NCBI GenBank assembly: GCA_902595595.1
Contig: CACJQX010000004.1
Location: forward strand, 1-32,500
Origin: an uncultured Pelagibacteraceae bacterium
GTDB taxonomy: Bacteria > Pseudomonadota > Alphaproteobacteria > Pelagibacterales > Pelagibacteraceae
Direction: 5' to 3'
DNA length: 32,500 nt
Shown: positions 15,558 to 24,263 of the stretch, piece by piece
Numbering within the stretch: position 1 is the stretch's first letter
How the letters are laid out: each line of letters starts with the position of its first letter
Notes under the pieces: model-generated
What the model saw: only the letters and a program-made list of their open reading frames with translations
What the model was told of the DNA's origin: nothing
Database searches by the model: none
Translations under genes and position numbers: made by a program

Positions 15558-17706
15558 ATTTTTTTTTCAATCTATTTAAATGCAGTAATGGTTCAGTATA
15601 ACCTGAAGGTTGTTCTTTACCTTTAAACACTAAATCACACGCAGTTTGAAATGCTATAGAGTTTTCATAATCACTGCTCATTTTAACATATAGTGGATCA
15701 TCTTTGTTCTGGTCGTCTACTATTTTTGCCATCTCTTTCATTATTTCAGTTACTTGTATTTTGGTTGTAATACCATGATGTATCCAGTTTGCGATATGCT
15801 GAGATGAAATTCTCAGAGTGGCCCTGTCTTCCATCAAACCTATATTGTTAATATCTGGCACTTTAGAACAACCTACACCCTGATCGACCCATCTCACAAC
15901 ATACCCTAATAGAGTTTGTGCGGAATTGGAAATTTCTTTATTTATATCTTCAACAGACCAATTAGGTCTATCTGCTATTGGGATGGTTAAGAGATCATCA
16001 AGCTTAGCAGGTTCTCTATCAATTAATTTTTTTTGTTCGTTAAAAATATTTATTTCATGATAATGTAAAGCATGTAAAGCAGCTGCTGTTGGAGAAGGAA
16101 CCCACGCGCAGTTTGCACCTGCTTTTAAGTGTCCTGTTTTTTGCTCCATCATATCTTTCATTTTGTCTGGCATTGCCCACATTCCTTTTCCAATTTGAGC
16201 TTTACCAGAAAACCCACAACTTAAACCAATATCAACATTGTTATTTTCGTATGCAGTAATCCACTTAGATGATTTCATATCACCTTTTTTAATCATAGGA
16301 CCAGCTTCCATTGATGTATGCATTTCATCACCAGTTCTATCTAAGAAACCAGTATTGATAAAAAAAACTCTATTTTTAAGACTTCTAATACATTCTTTTA
16401 AATTTGCCGATGTTCTTCGCTCTTCATCCATAATCCCAATCTTACATGTGTACTTAGGTAAATTTAGAACTTCCTCAACTTTAGAAAAAATTAAATCTGT
16501 AAATGCTGTCTCGTCTGGTCCATGCATTTTAGGTTTTACAATATAAACTGATCCAGTTCTTGAATTATTTTTATTTTTAATATCATGAAGCGCAGCTGCT
16601 GTAGTTATAAAAGCATCCATAATTCCTTCAGGTATTTCACTTCCATCACTTAATAAAATTGAAGGGTTAGTCATCAGATGACCAACATTTCTTACTAGCA
16701 AAAGACTTCTTCCATGTAATTTTAAACCTTTACCATCTTTTGAGATATAACTTCTATGTGGATTTAATTTTCTCTCAAATAATTTCCCTTCTTTTTCAAA
16801 TTTTGACTTAAGGTCTCCTTTCATTAGGCCTAGCCAATTTCGATAACAAATAATCTTATCCTCTGAGTCAACAGCTGCTACACTATCTTCATTATCACAA
16901 ATTGTTGACACTGCTGATTCTAGTATAATATCACTAATACCTGCATGATCTTGTTGAGCAGCAAAAGCTCTTGAGTCTTTTAGAATTTCAATATGTAAAT
17001 TATTATTTTTTAAAATAATTGCAGACGGATTATCGCTTTCACCTCGGTGACCAACAAATTTTTTTTCGTCCTCCAAATCAAAAATATCAGCACCTTTTAA
17101 AACTTTTAATTTTCCATATTTTACAGCAAAACTTGTAATTTTATTCCAACTTAATCCTGCTAATGGAAAGTATTTATCTAAAAAATCTCTTCCATATTTT
17201 ATAACCATTTCACCTCTTAAAGGGTCATACCGTTCAGATACGCTGTCTTCAGACTGTTCAATTACATCTGTACCATAAAGACTATCATATAAACTCATCC
17301 ATCTTGCATTAGCAGCATTTAATGCATACCTCGCATTCATGACAGGTACAACTAGCTGAGGTCCAGCTATACTTGCAATTTCTTCATCAACATTTTCAGT
17401 TTCTATTTTAAAATCAGGTCCTTCATTTTTTAAATAACCAATTTCTAATAAAAATTTTTTGTACTCATCTAAATTAAATTCTTTACCTTTATTTTTGATA
17501 TGCCAATCATCTATTTTCTTCTGTAAATCTTCCCTAAATTTAATTAATTCTTTATTTTTTGGTGCAAGTTCATCAAGTGTTTTTTCTAGACCTGACCAAA
17601 AATTTTCTGAAGATACATTTGTATTTTTTAATAATTCATCATTTACAAAGCTTGATAGCTTTTCAGATACTTGAAGATTATTAATTTTAATGTATTTTTT
17701 TTGCAT
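15520..17706 (-). CDS. glcB: Malate synthase G
   Basis: It condenses glyoxylate with acetyl-CoA to malate, letting the cell use glyoxylate arising from glycolate or glycine. The G-type family is clear from length (728 aa from the chosen start) and from [60 protein letters not shown] (catalytic Glu) and [23 protein letters not shown] in order, ending with [20 protein letters not shown] prefer ATG 17706, because the N-terminus then aligns with E. coli GlcB; an in-frame ATG at 17727, which would add seven residues, overlaps the edge of the upstream riboswitch. The gene is alone, convergent with recR (38-base overlap), and controlled by the tandem glycine riboswitch. Confidence 0.97.
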   Translation of the reverse strand: MQKKYIKINNLQVSEKLSSFVNDELLKNTNVSSENFWSGLEKTLDELAPKNKELIKFREDLQKKIDDWHIKNKGKEFNLDEYKKFLLEIGYLKNEGPDFKIETENVDEEIASIAGPQLVVPVMNARYALNAANARWMSLYDSLYGTDVIEQSEDSVSERYDPLRGEMVIKYGRDFLDKYFPLAGLSWNKITSFAVKYGKLKVLKGADIFDLEDEKKFVGHRGESDNPSAIILKNNNLHIEILKDSRAFAAQQDHAGISDIILESAVSTICDNEDSVAAVDSEDKIICYRNWLGLMKGDLKSKFEKEGKLFERKLNPHRSYISKDGKGLKLHGRSLLLVRNVGHLMTNPSILLSDGSEIPEGIMDAFITTAAALHDIKNKNNSRTGSVYIVKPKMHGPDETAFTDLIFSKVEEVLNLPKYTCKIGIMDEERRTSANLKECIRSLKNRVFFINTGFLDRTGDEMHTSMEAGPMIKKGDMKSSKWITAYENNNVDIGLSCGFSGKAQIGKGMWAMPDKMKDMMEQKTGHLKAGANCAWVPSPTAAALHALHYHEINIFNEQKKLIDREPAKLDDLLTIPIADRPNWSVEDINKEISNSAQTLLGYVVRWVDQGVGCSKVPDINNIGLMEDRATLRISSQHIANWIHHGITTKIQVTEIMKEMAKIVDDQNKDDPLYVKMSSDYENSIAFQTACDLVFKGKEQPSGYTEPLLHLNRLKKKSNLSSKPNSIDF

Positions 17707-17730
17707 AGCACTTAATTCGTACCCCATCTG

Positions 17731-17866
17731 TATTTTTGCCTGAGAGCTTTACTCCTTCGGCGGAAATCAATCTCTTTCCAGAGTGTTATGCTTTAATCGG
17801 TCCTTTTGCCTGAGAGTTTCCGGGGTGGTTGCTCCTTCGGCGCTATAAATAGTCTCTCCCGATAAT
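17731..17866 (-). promoter_or_regulatory. Tandem glycine riboswitch upstream of malate synthase
   Basis: Read on the minus strand, two glycine aptamers follow each other. Aptamer 1 begins GGGAGAG (17862-17852), has the core GCGCCGAAGGAGCAA, and ends CTCTCAGGCAAAAGGACCGA. Aptamer 2 has CGCCGAAGGAGTAA and ends CTCTCAGGCAAAAAT at about 17731. The CCGAAGGAG and CTCAGGCAAAA elements match the glycine riboswitch consensus. No terminator hairpin with a U-run follows. The aptamer 2 closing stem (UCUG with CAGA) abuts and partly covers the ATG at 17727, so control at translation initiation is likely. Glycine-responsive control of malate synthase is established in SAR11. Confidence 0.95.
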
Positions 17867-17869
17867 GAA

Positions 17870-17897
17870 TTTGTATCTGTTAAATGATTTAAGTCAA
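17870..17897 (-). promoter_or_regulatory. Predicted promoter of the riboswitch-glcB transcript
   Basis: On the minus strand, TTGACT (17897-17892) is followed 16 bases later by TACAAA (17875-17870). The start would be near 17863, directly at the first aptamer. Confidence 0.5.
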
Positions 17898-17972
17898 TTA
17901 ATAAGAATTACACCTTATTTAATATCATTTTATTGCCTTTTTTGTATTTTAACCATCCGCTATAAATAAAAC

Positions 17973-19067
17973 ATGAAAAATTATCTAAATTTTGAAACAG
18001 AAATTAAAGATCTAGAAAACGAACTAGAAAAATTGAAAGATCCTTACAATCAAGAGGGATTATCAGAAGTCGACACTCAAAAAATTTCAAGCACTCAATC
18101 AGAAATAGATGAAAAATTAAAAAATATTTATTCTAATTTAGATCCTTGGCAGACTACTATGGTTGCTCGTCATGAAGATAGGCCTAAAGCAAAATTTTTT
18201 ATTGATAATTTGTTTGAAGACTTCATTTCATTATCTGGGGATAGATATTATGGAGAGGATAAATCAGTATTAACCGGATTTGCAAAGTTCAATGGAAAAT
18301 CTGTTTTAGTAATAGGTCAAGAAAAAGGAGAAGATTTAGACAGTAGGATTGAGAGAAATTTTGGGATGATGAGACCAGAGGGTTATAGAAAAACAATAAG
18401 ATTAATGAACTTAGCAAACAAATTTAATATTCCCATAATCTCTTTTATTGATACTCCAGGAGCATATCCAGGTGTAGGAGCAGAAGAGAGAGGACAAGCC
18501 GAAGCAATTGCAAAATCAATCGAATGCTGTATGGAGCTTAAAGTTCCAACTATTGCAATAATTATAGGCGAAGGTGGTTCTGGTGGAGCAATTGCATTAG
18601 CTTCATCAAATAAAGTCCTTATGCTAGAAAATGCAATTTATTCAGTAATATCCCCCGAGGGATGCGCGACTATTCTATGGAGAGATCCAAAAAAAATGCT
18701 TGATGCTGCGAAAGCTATGAAGCTTTCAGCTAAAGATTTACTTAAGTTAAAAGTTATTGACGAAATAATTGACGAACCATTAGGTGGTGCCCACAGGGAT
18801 AGAGATATAATATTAAACAATGTTAGAAAAACTTTAACAAAAAATTTAAATTATTTTGACGAATTATCCTCAGAAGAAATAATGACTGAGAGAAAAAATA
18901 AATTTCTAAAAATTGGAAGGAATGATGGTTTTATGACTAGTACTGAAGATCTAAGTACATTAACAATTAAGAAAAATAACTTTGATCAAATTTTTAAATC
19001 AAAAAAAATATTACTAGCGATTATTGGTGGATTAATTCTAGTTTCTTCAATCTTTTTACTAATTTAA
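17973..19067 (+). CDS. accA: Acetyl-CoA carboxylase carboxyltransferase subunit alpha, with hydrophobic C-terminal tail
   Basis: This subunit of the first committed enzyme of fatty acid synthesis moves carboxyl from biotin to acetyl-CoA. Residues 1-320 match AccA throughout: LDPWQTTMVARHEDRP, GDRYYGEDKSVLTG, IGQEKGED, RNFGMMRPEGYRK, SFIDTPGAYPGVGAEERGQAEAI, IGEGGSGGAIALA, YSVISPEGCATILWRD and EPLGGAHRDRD. The family ends near residue 320, but this protein continues for 44 residues and finishes in a strongly hydrophobic stretch, IFKSKKILLAIIGGLILVSS-type (about 339-364), after a lysine pair. That looks like a C-terminal membrane anchor. A TATAAA at 17961-17966, seven bases before the ATG, suggests a nearly leaderless mRNA. 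It converges on secA. Confidence 0.95.
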   Translation: MKNYLNFETEIKDLENELEKLKDPYNQEGLSEVDTQKISSTQSEIDEKLKNIYSNLDPWQTTMVARHEDRPKAKFFIDNLFEDFISLSGDRYYGEDKSVLTGFAKFNGKSVLVIGQEKGEDLDSRIERNFGMMRPEGYRKTIRLMNLANKFNIPIISFIDTPGAYPGVGAEERGQAEAIAKSIECCMELKVPTIAIIIGEGGSGGAIALASSNKVLMLENAIYSVISPEGCATILWRDPKKMLDAAKAMKLSAKDLLKLKVIDEIIDEPLGGAHRDRDIILNNVRKTLTKNLNYFDELSSEEIMTERKNKFLKIGRNDGFMTSTEDLSTLTIKKNNFDQIFKSKKILLAIIGGLILVSSIFLLI

Positions 19068-19070
19068 ATT

Positions 19071-21635
19071 CTATAAAGCTCCACAACAGTTTTTAAATTT
19101 TTTTCCTGTAGCCTCACATCTATCGTTTCTAGAAATTTTTTGATTTTTTTTTATTAACAATAAACATTTTGGATTATCAGATGGATTTATTTTCTTAGAA
19201 TTTTTTTCTTCGTTATTTGGCTCCATTACTACCTTTAAGTTCATTAAAATAGTTACATAATCTAATTTTAATTTTTCTAAAAGATTTGAAAATAACTCAA
19301 ATGCTTCTTTTTTATATTCAACTAATGGATCTCTTTGACCATAAGATCTTAAACCTATAACTTGTCTTAATTGCTCCAAATATTGAATGTGTGATTTCCA
19401 GTTTAAATCAATTGATTGAAGAAAAATTCTTTTTTCAATTTCTTTTGCATGATCTTCACCTAGAAGTTTAATCCGTTCGTTTCTAGTTTCTTGAAATTTA
19501 TTAGAAATTTTTTCTCTAAAATCTTTATCTTTTGACTCAATTAAACCCTTAAATTCAGTTTCTTCAAAGCTTTTCCCAACTATTTGCTTAGTTTTATTAT
19601 AAAATTCATTACTTTTCGGATTAGATAAATTTGAAATTTTTAACTTTATTAAATCATCAGCTATTTCTTTTAAAAATTCATTTGAATAATCAAAGATATT
19701 TTCACTATTCATCGCATTTTTTCTTTGTGAAAACACAACATGTCTTTGATCATTAAGAACATTATCAAATTTGATTAATGTTTTTCTAATATCGAAGTTT
19801 CGGGCTTCTACTTTTTGCTGGGCTCTCTCTAAAGCTTTGTTAATCCATGGATGATCGATACTCTCACCGTCTTTAAGTCCAAGTTTTTCCAGCATACTAT
19901 TCATCGACTCTGATCCAAAAATTCTCATTAAATCATCCTCTAGACTAACGTAAAATACAGAACTCCCTTCATCGCCTTGTCTGCCAGATCTTCCTCTTGC
20001 TTGGTTATCAACTCTTCTAGATTCCATTCTTTCTGTCCCAATTACAAATAAACCACCTAAGGATTTAATTTTTTCTTTATTTATTTTAAGTTGGTCTTCT
20101 GGAATAGAACCTTTCTTACCACCAAGTTGAATATCAACTCCTCTTCCCGAAATACTTGTTGTAATTATTAATGAGTTTTCTTTTCCAGCATTTGCAATTA
20201 TTTCAGCTTCATTTTCATGATTTTTTGCATTTAAAACTACATGTTTAATATTTTTTTGATTTAACAAATTTGAATAAACTTCAGATTTATTAATACTTGA
20301 GGTAAATACTAAAATAGGCTGACCTAATTTATTTCTTTCAATTATTTTTTCTACAATTGCATCATTCTTTTCTTTTTCTGTTCTAAAAATTAAATCATTC
20401 AAATCCTTTCGGATCATTTCTTTATTAGTAGGAATAACAACAACCGGTAGATTATAAATTTCAAAAAATTCTTCAGATTCTGTAGCAGCTGTACCAGTAC
20501 AACCAGATATTTTTTTATAAAGTTTAAAATAATTTTGATAAGTTATTGAAGCTAATGTTTGATTTTCAGCCTGAACTTGAATTTTTTCTTTGGCCTCTAA
20601 TGCTTGATGCAAACCATCTCCAAAACGTCTGCCTTCTAAAATTCTTCCAGTAAGTTCATCAATAATTTTGAGACTTCCATCTTTAACAATATAGTCTCTA
20701 CCCTTTTCAAATAAATGATTTGCTCGTAAAGCTTGATTAACATGGTGAACCAAATGTAAATTTTCTGGGTCATAAAAATTATTATTTTTTAAAATGCCAG
20801 CGTTAGAAAAAAGTTTTTCAACATTATTAATTCCATCATTTGTCAATAAAATGCTCTTTTCTTTTTCATCTATTTCAAAGTCTTTATTATTTAAGATTCT
20901 AATTAGTTTATCAATTGCTAGATATTGAGCAGTTTTATCTTCAGCTGCTCCAGAAATTATCAAAGGTGTTCTTGCCTCATCAATTAAACAAGAATCTATT
21001 TCATCAACTATTGAAAAATTATGATCTCTCTGAACCATTTGATCTTCAGAAAATTTCATATTATCTCTTAAATAATCAAAGCCCAATTCACTGTTAGTTG
21101 CATAGGTAATATCACAATTATAGTTTTTTTTACGTTCAGCATCATCTTGATAGTTGTTAATAAATCCTGATGAGAGACCTAGAAAATTATAAATTTGTCC
21201 CATTTCAACCGAGTCTCTTTTTGCAAGATAATCATTTACAGTTACTATATGAACACCTTTGCCGCTTAATGCATTTAAATAAGCAGCAAGTGTTATGGTT
21301 AAAGTTTTTCCTTCTCCAGTTCTCATTTCAGCAATTTTTCCCTGATGCAAAGCTACACCTCCTATCAACTGGACGTTAAAGTGTTTTTCATTTCGTGTTC
21401 TTTTGGCAGCTTCTCTTACTAGAGCAAAAGCTTCTGGAAGTAATTCGTCTAAAGATTTTCCATTTTTAATTTGATTTTTAAATTCTTCAGTTTTTTTTGG
21501 AAAGTCGATGTCACTTAAATTTTTAAAATTTTCGTCGTGAGAGTTTATTTTTTCAACAATTTTACTAATTTTATCTAGCTCTTTTTGATTACTAGATTTG
21601 ATAAATTTTGTTATTAAATTTAATGGGTTAAACAT
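19071..21635 (-). CDS. secA: Preprotein translocase ATPase SecA
   Basis: SecA drives proteins through SecYEG. NBD1 has MRTGEGKTLTITLAAYLNAL (Walker A) and SIVDEIDSCLIDEARTPLIISG (DEAD-like Walker B and the start of the preprotein crosslinking domain). NBD2 holds TTSISGRGVDIQLGG and ARGRSGRQGDEGSSVFYVSL. The helical wing and scaffold contain the IFLQSIDLNWKSHIQYLEQLRQVIGLRSYGQRDPL segment in separated conserved pieces. Length (854 aa) is somewhat short for the family. The last 19 residues (836-854) resemble the SEC-C zinc tail, but read RNDRCEATGKKFKNCCGAL where the usual form is RN..CPCGSGKKYK.CHG: one residue is lost and the second cysteine is gone. Start spacing to argJ is 65 bases. Confidence 0.97.
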   Translation of the reverse strand: MFNPLNLITKFIKSSNQKELDKISKIVEKINSHDENFKNLSDIDFPKKTEEFKNQIKNGKSLDELLPEAFALVREAAKRTRNEKHFNVQLIGGVALHQGKIAEMRTGEGKTLTITLAAYLNALSGKGVHIVTVNDYLAKRDSVEMGQIYNFLGLSSGFINNYQDDAERKKNYNCDITYATNSELGFDYLRDNMKFSEDQMVQRDHNFSIVDEIDSCLIDEARTPLIISGAAEDKTAQYLAIDKLIRILNNKDFEIDEKEKSILLTNDGINNVEKLFSNAGILKNNNFYDPENLHLVHHVNQALRANHLFEKGRDYIVKDGSLKIIDELTGRILEGRRFGDGLHQALEAKEKIQVQAENQTLASITYQNYFKLYKKISGCTGTAATESEEFFEIYNLPVVVIPTNKEMIRKDLNDLIFRTEKEKNDAIVEKIIERNKLGQPILVFTSSINKSEVYSNLLNQKNIKHVVLNAKNHENEAEIIANAGKENSLIITTSISGRGVDIQLGGKKGSIPEDQLKINKEKIKSLGGLFVIGTERMESRRVDNQARGRSGRQGDEGSSVFYVSLEDDLMRIFGSESMNSMLEKLGLKDGESIDHPWINKALERAQQKVEARNFDIRKTLIKFDNVLNDQRHVVFSQRKNAMNSENIFDYSNEFLKEIADDLIKLKISNLSNPKSNEFYNKTKQIVGKSFEETEFKGLIESKDKDFREKISNKFQETRNERIKLLGEDHAKEIEKRIFLQSIDLNWKSHIQYLEQLRQVIGLRSYGQRDPLVEYKKEAFELFSNLLEKLKLDYVTILMNLKVVMEPNNEEKNSKKINPSDNPKCLLLIKKNQKISRNDRCEATGKKFKNCCGAL

Positions 21636-21660
21636 GACTATTTGATTTATTCTTTAATTA

Positions 21661-21701
21661 TATTGTTTAATATATGTATTAAATTAATAATTTAAACAAT
21701 A
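21661..21701. repeat. 10-base inverted repeat between secA and argJ
   Basis: TATTGTTTAA (21661-21670) is repeated in perfect inverse as TTAAACAATA (21692-21701), with a 21-base spacer. The right arm ends on the A of the argJ ATG. It could be an operator for one or both divergent genes, or an RNA hairpin that covers the argJ start. It does not resemble the ArgR box. Confidence 0.6.
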
Positions 21702-23002
21702 TGGGAATTAATTTAACAAATTTTTTATCATCTCAATCAAAAAATACTAAAATGATTGATTTTCAAGACCTCGATCATTTAGATGGGCTTTCAATTTCAG
21801 TTGTTTCTGCAAATTTATATAAAGATATTAGAGATGATTTAACAATGTTTTATTTCAGAGAAGGTGCTAATTATGCATCTGTTTACACCCAATCAAAAAT
21901 AGTATCTGAAAATATAAAATGGAATTTAAACCAAAGACCAAAAAAAATATATTCTCTCATTGTAAATACAAGAAACGCCAATGCTTTCACCGGAAAACAA
22001 GGCTATGAGAGTTTAAAAAAAATAGCTGATTTAACAGCTAAACAACTAAATAAAAAACAAGATGAAGATGAGGATAATCCTAAAAAAATTTCTTCAAAAA
22101 ATATAATTTTTGGTTGCACTGGTACAATTGGAGAAATTTTTCCATATGAAAAAATTTCCAACAATATTCCAAATTTAATCAAAAAAATTCGTTATACCCA
22201 AAATAAATTTATTTGGATGAAGGCAGCACTTGCAATCATGACCACAGATACTAAGCCAAAATTAGCTATGGAGGAATGTCATATTGGAAGTGAAAAAGTA
22301 AAAATATATGGAATAGCCAAAGGATCAGGAATGATATATCCAAATATGGCTACTACGCTTGCATATTTATTTACTGATGCAACTTTATCTAATGATATTT
22401 TAGGAAAGTTATTAAAAAAAAATATAACCAATACATTTAATGCTATTTCTTGTGACGGGGATACTAGTACCAATGACATGGCAACTATTTTTGCAACTAA
22501 TGAAGTTAAAAATTATCAAGTGAAAAGTATAAATGAAAATAAAATTAAAAATTTTGACAAAGCTTTAAATAATGTTCTTTTGAATTTAGCTAAAAGGGTT
22601 GTTTCAGACGGAGAAGGAGCGTCAAAATTTATTACAATAAATGTTAGTAAGTGTAAAAATGAGATAGATGCCAAAAAAATTGCTTTATCAGTTGCAAATT
22701 CTCCATTAGTAAAAACCGCAATTGCTGGAGAAGATCCAAATTGGGGACGAGTTATAATGGCAATTGGTAAAGCAGGACCTAAAATTAATCTAAATAAATT
22801 ATCAATAAAGTTTGGAGCTATAACAATTGTGGAAGGTGGAAAATTAGATCAAAGTTATGATGAAAAACAAACAGCAAATTATATGAAAGGAGAAAATATT
22901 GAAATAAATATTGAAACTTTTACGGGAAAGAAAAACTTTACTGCTTATACGATGGATTTAACGAAAAAATATATTGAAATTAATGCAGATTATAGAAGTT
23001 AG
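21701..23002 (+). CDS. argJ: Bifunctional glutamate N-acetyltransferase / amino-acid acetyltransferase
   Basis: ArgJ moves the acetyl group from N-acetylornithine to glutamate, and in bifunctional forms also makes N-acetylglutamate from acetyl-CoA. The self-cleavage site is seen in GMIYPNMATTLAYLFTDA: cleavage is expected between Ala217 and Thr218, the latter being the nucleophile. Other motifs are CDGDTSTNDM, KRVVSDGEGASKFI, GEDPNWGRVIMAIGKAG (all near-invariant) and the C-terminal YTMDLTKKYIEINADYRS (family ...DLT..YV.INADYRT). At 433 residues it is slightly long because of lysine-rich insertions. It is monocistronic or leads into the DUF1178 gene 38 bases on. With argD-argF it covers three arginine steps in this window. 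Confidence 0.96.
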   Translation: MGINLTNFLSSQSKNTKMIDFQDLDHLDGLSISVVSANLYKDIRDDLTMFYFREGANYASVYTQSKIVSENIKWNLNQRPKKIYSLIVNTRNANAFTGKQGYESLKKIADLTAKQLNKKQDEDEDNPKKISSKNIIFGCTGTIGEIFPYEKISNNIPNLIKKIRYTQNKFIWMKAALAIMTTDTKPKLAMEECHIGSEKVKIYGIAKGSGMIYPNMATTLAYLFTDATLSNDILGKLLKKNITNTFNAISCDGDTSTNDMATIFATNEVKNYQVKSINENKIKNFDKALNNVLLNLAKRVVSDGEGASKFITINVSKCKNEIDAKKIALSVANSPLVKTAIAGEDPNWGRVIMAIGKAGPKINLNKLSIKFGAITIVEGGKLDQSYDEKQTANYMKGENIEINIETFTGKKNFTAYTMDLTKKYIEINADYRS

Positions 23003-23040
23003 CTTATTGAAAATCCAACTTGTATTATTAACTATTAATC

Positions 23041-23469
23041 ATGATTAAATATAAACTTTTTTGTAAAGAATGTGATTTAAAATTTGATAGTTGGTTTGCA
23101 TCTTCAAATGAATACGAAAGATTAAAAAAGAAAAAACTTTTGAACTGTCATAAGTGCAATTCAGTGAAAGTTGAAAAATCAATTATGGCACCTCAACTAA
23201 TTAGTCAAAACTTTAAAAATGATGAAAAAATAAATTTAGAGAAATATAATAAAGTAAAAAAAACTATAAAAGATTATCAAAAATTTATTAAAGATAATTT
23301 CAAATATGTTGGTGATAATTTTGCTTATGAGGCAAGATCAATTCATTATAATGGTAAAAAAAAATCAAAGGGTATTTACGGTAGTGCATCAAAGGAAGAT
23401 TTAAAAGAATTGAAAGAAGAAGGTATAGATGCTCAAATGATTCCCTGGATAGATGAAAAAGAAAATTAG
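23041..23469 (+). CDS. DUF1178 family protein
   Basis: A 142-residue protein of a conserved family of unknown function found mostly in Alpha- and Betaproteobacteria. The N-terminal zinc-ribbon-like region shows CKECDLKFDSWFASSNEYERL (two cysteines and the FDSWF..S..Y motif), then NCHKCNS, which would complete a four-cysteine metal site, and VEKSIMAPQL. A second conserved part has EARSIHYNGKKKSKGIYGSAS, matching the EAR.IH.GE...R.IYGEAT pattern of the family, and the C-terminus ends GIDAQMIPWIDE. Function is unknown. It follows argJ and overlaps the end of convergent ubiG by four bases. Confidence 0.9.
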   Translation: MIKYKLFCKECDLKFDSWFASSNEYERLKKKKLLNCHKCNSVKVEKSIMAPQLISQNFKNDEKINLEKYNKVKKTIKDYQKFIKDNFKYVGDNFAYEARSIHYNGKKKSKGIYGSASKEDLKELKEEGIDAQMIPWIDEKEN

Positions 23470-24188
23470 TTTTTAATAAACTTTCCTATATAGTTTACAG
23501 ATAAATCTCTAGAAATACTCCATTCATCCTTAATAATATTAAAATTCATACCTTCTAATTTATTGAGAGATAAATCATATTTTATTAAAATTTTTTTAAG
23601 ATCCTCAGGTTTAACAAATTTTTCCCATTCATGCGTTCCAATTGGAAGCCATCTCAAAATATACTCTGCTCCAATAATTGCAAAAATATAAGATTTTAAA
23701 GTTTTGTTTATTGTTGCAACAAACATTAGTCCATTTTTTTTTAAAAGTTTTGAGCAGGACTTTAAAAAAAAATCTGTATCCTCTACATGTTCAACAATTT
23801 CCATATTTAAAATAACATCAAATTTTTTTGTAATTTTAAGTTTTTCAGGCGATGAACATAAATAATTAATTTTTAATTTATTTTTTTTTGCATGAAGTTT
23901 TGCAATTTGAATATTTTTATCAGAAGCATCTATACCCGTTACATTTGCTCCCATTCTTGACATTGGTTCAGACAGTAATCCTCCACCACATCCAATATCT
24001 AAAATATTTATTCCTGATAAAGGTCTGAATTTATTTTTTAATTTGAAATTATTAATAATATTTTCTTTTATATATTTAATTCTTATTGGATTAAATTTAT
24101 GAAGTGGTTTGAATTTACCCTCTGGATCCCACCATTCATTAGCCATTTTAGAAAATTTATCTATTTCTTTTTTATTTACGCTAGTCAT
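23466..24188 (-). CDS. ubiG: Ubiquinone biosynthesis O-methyltransferase
   Basis: UbiG carries out the two O-methylations of ubiquinone synthesis using SAM. The N-terminus KMANEWWDPEGKFKPLHKFNPIR is the hallmark of UbiG (FS..A..WWDP.G.F..LH..NP.R). SAM motif I is ILDIGCGGGLLSEPMSRMGANVTGIDAS, in the expected place near residue 61. Further motifs are VILNMEIVEHVED and the C-terminal RWLPIGTHEWEKFVKPEDL. At 240 residues it has standard length. Divergence from lysC across 75 bases is a conserved alphaproteobacterial arrangement. Confidence 0.96.
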   Translation of the reverse strand: MTSVNKKEIDKFSKMANEWWDPEGKFKPLHKFNPIRIKYIKENIINNFKLKNKFRPLSGINILDIGCGGGLLSEPMSRMGANVTGIDASDKNIQIAKLHAKKNKLKINYLCSSPEKLKITKKFDVILNMEIVEHVEDTDFFLKSCSKLLKKNGLMFVATINKTLKSYIFAIIGAEYILRWLPIGTHEWEKFVKPEDLKKILIKYDLSLNKLEGMNFNIIKDEWSISRDLSVNYIGKFIKN

Positions 24189-24200
24189 TGTGATAAATAG

Positions 24201-24228
24201 TTGACATAATTATTTAGATGTATTTTAT
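24201..24228 (+). promoter_or_regulatory. Predicted sigma-70 promoter of the lysC operon
   Basis: A consensus -35 TTGACA (24201-24206) and a weak -10 TTTTAT (24223-24228) are separated by 16 bases. The lysC ATG is at 24264, leaving a leader of about 30 bases, too short for a lysine riboswitch. Confidence 0.5.
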
Positions 24229-24263
24229 CCATTATTTAATAAATATTAATAATTAAAGCTAGC

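Noticed and set aside
24189-24263. Lysine riboswitch before lysC
   Set aside because: The gap is only 75 bases and contains a TTGACA promoter; there is no room for the aptamer.
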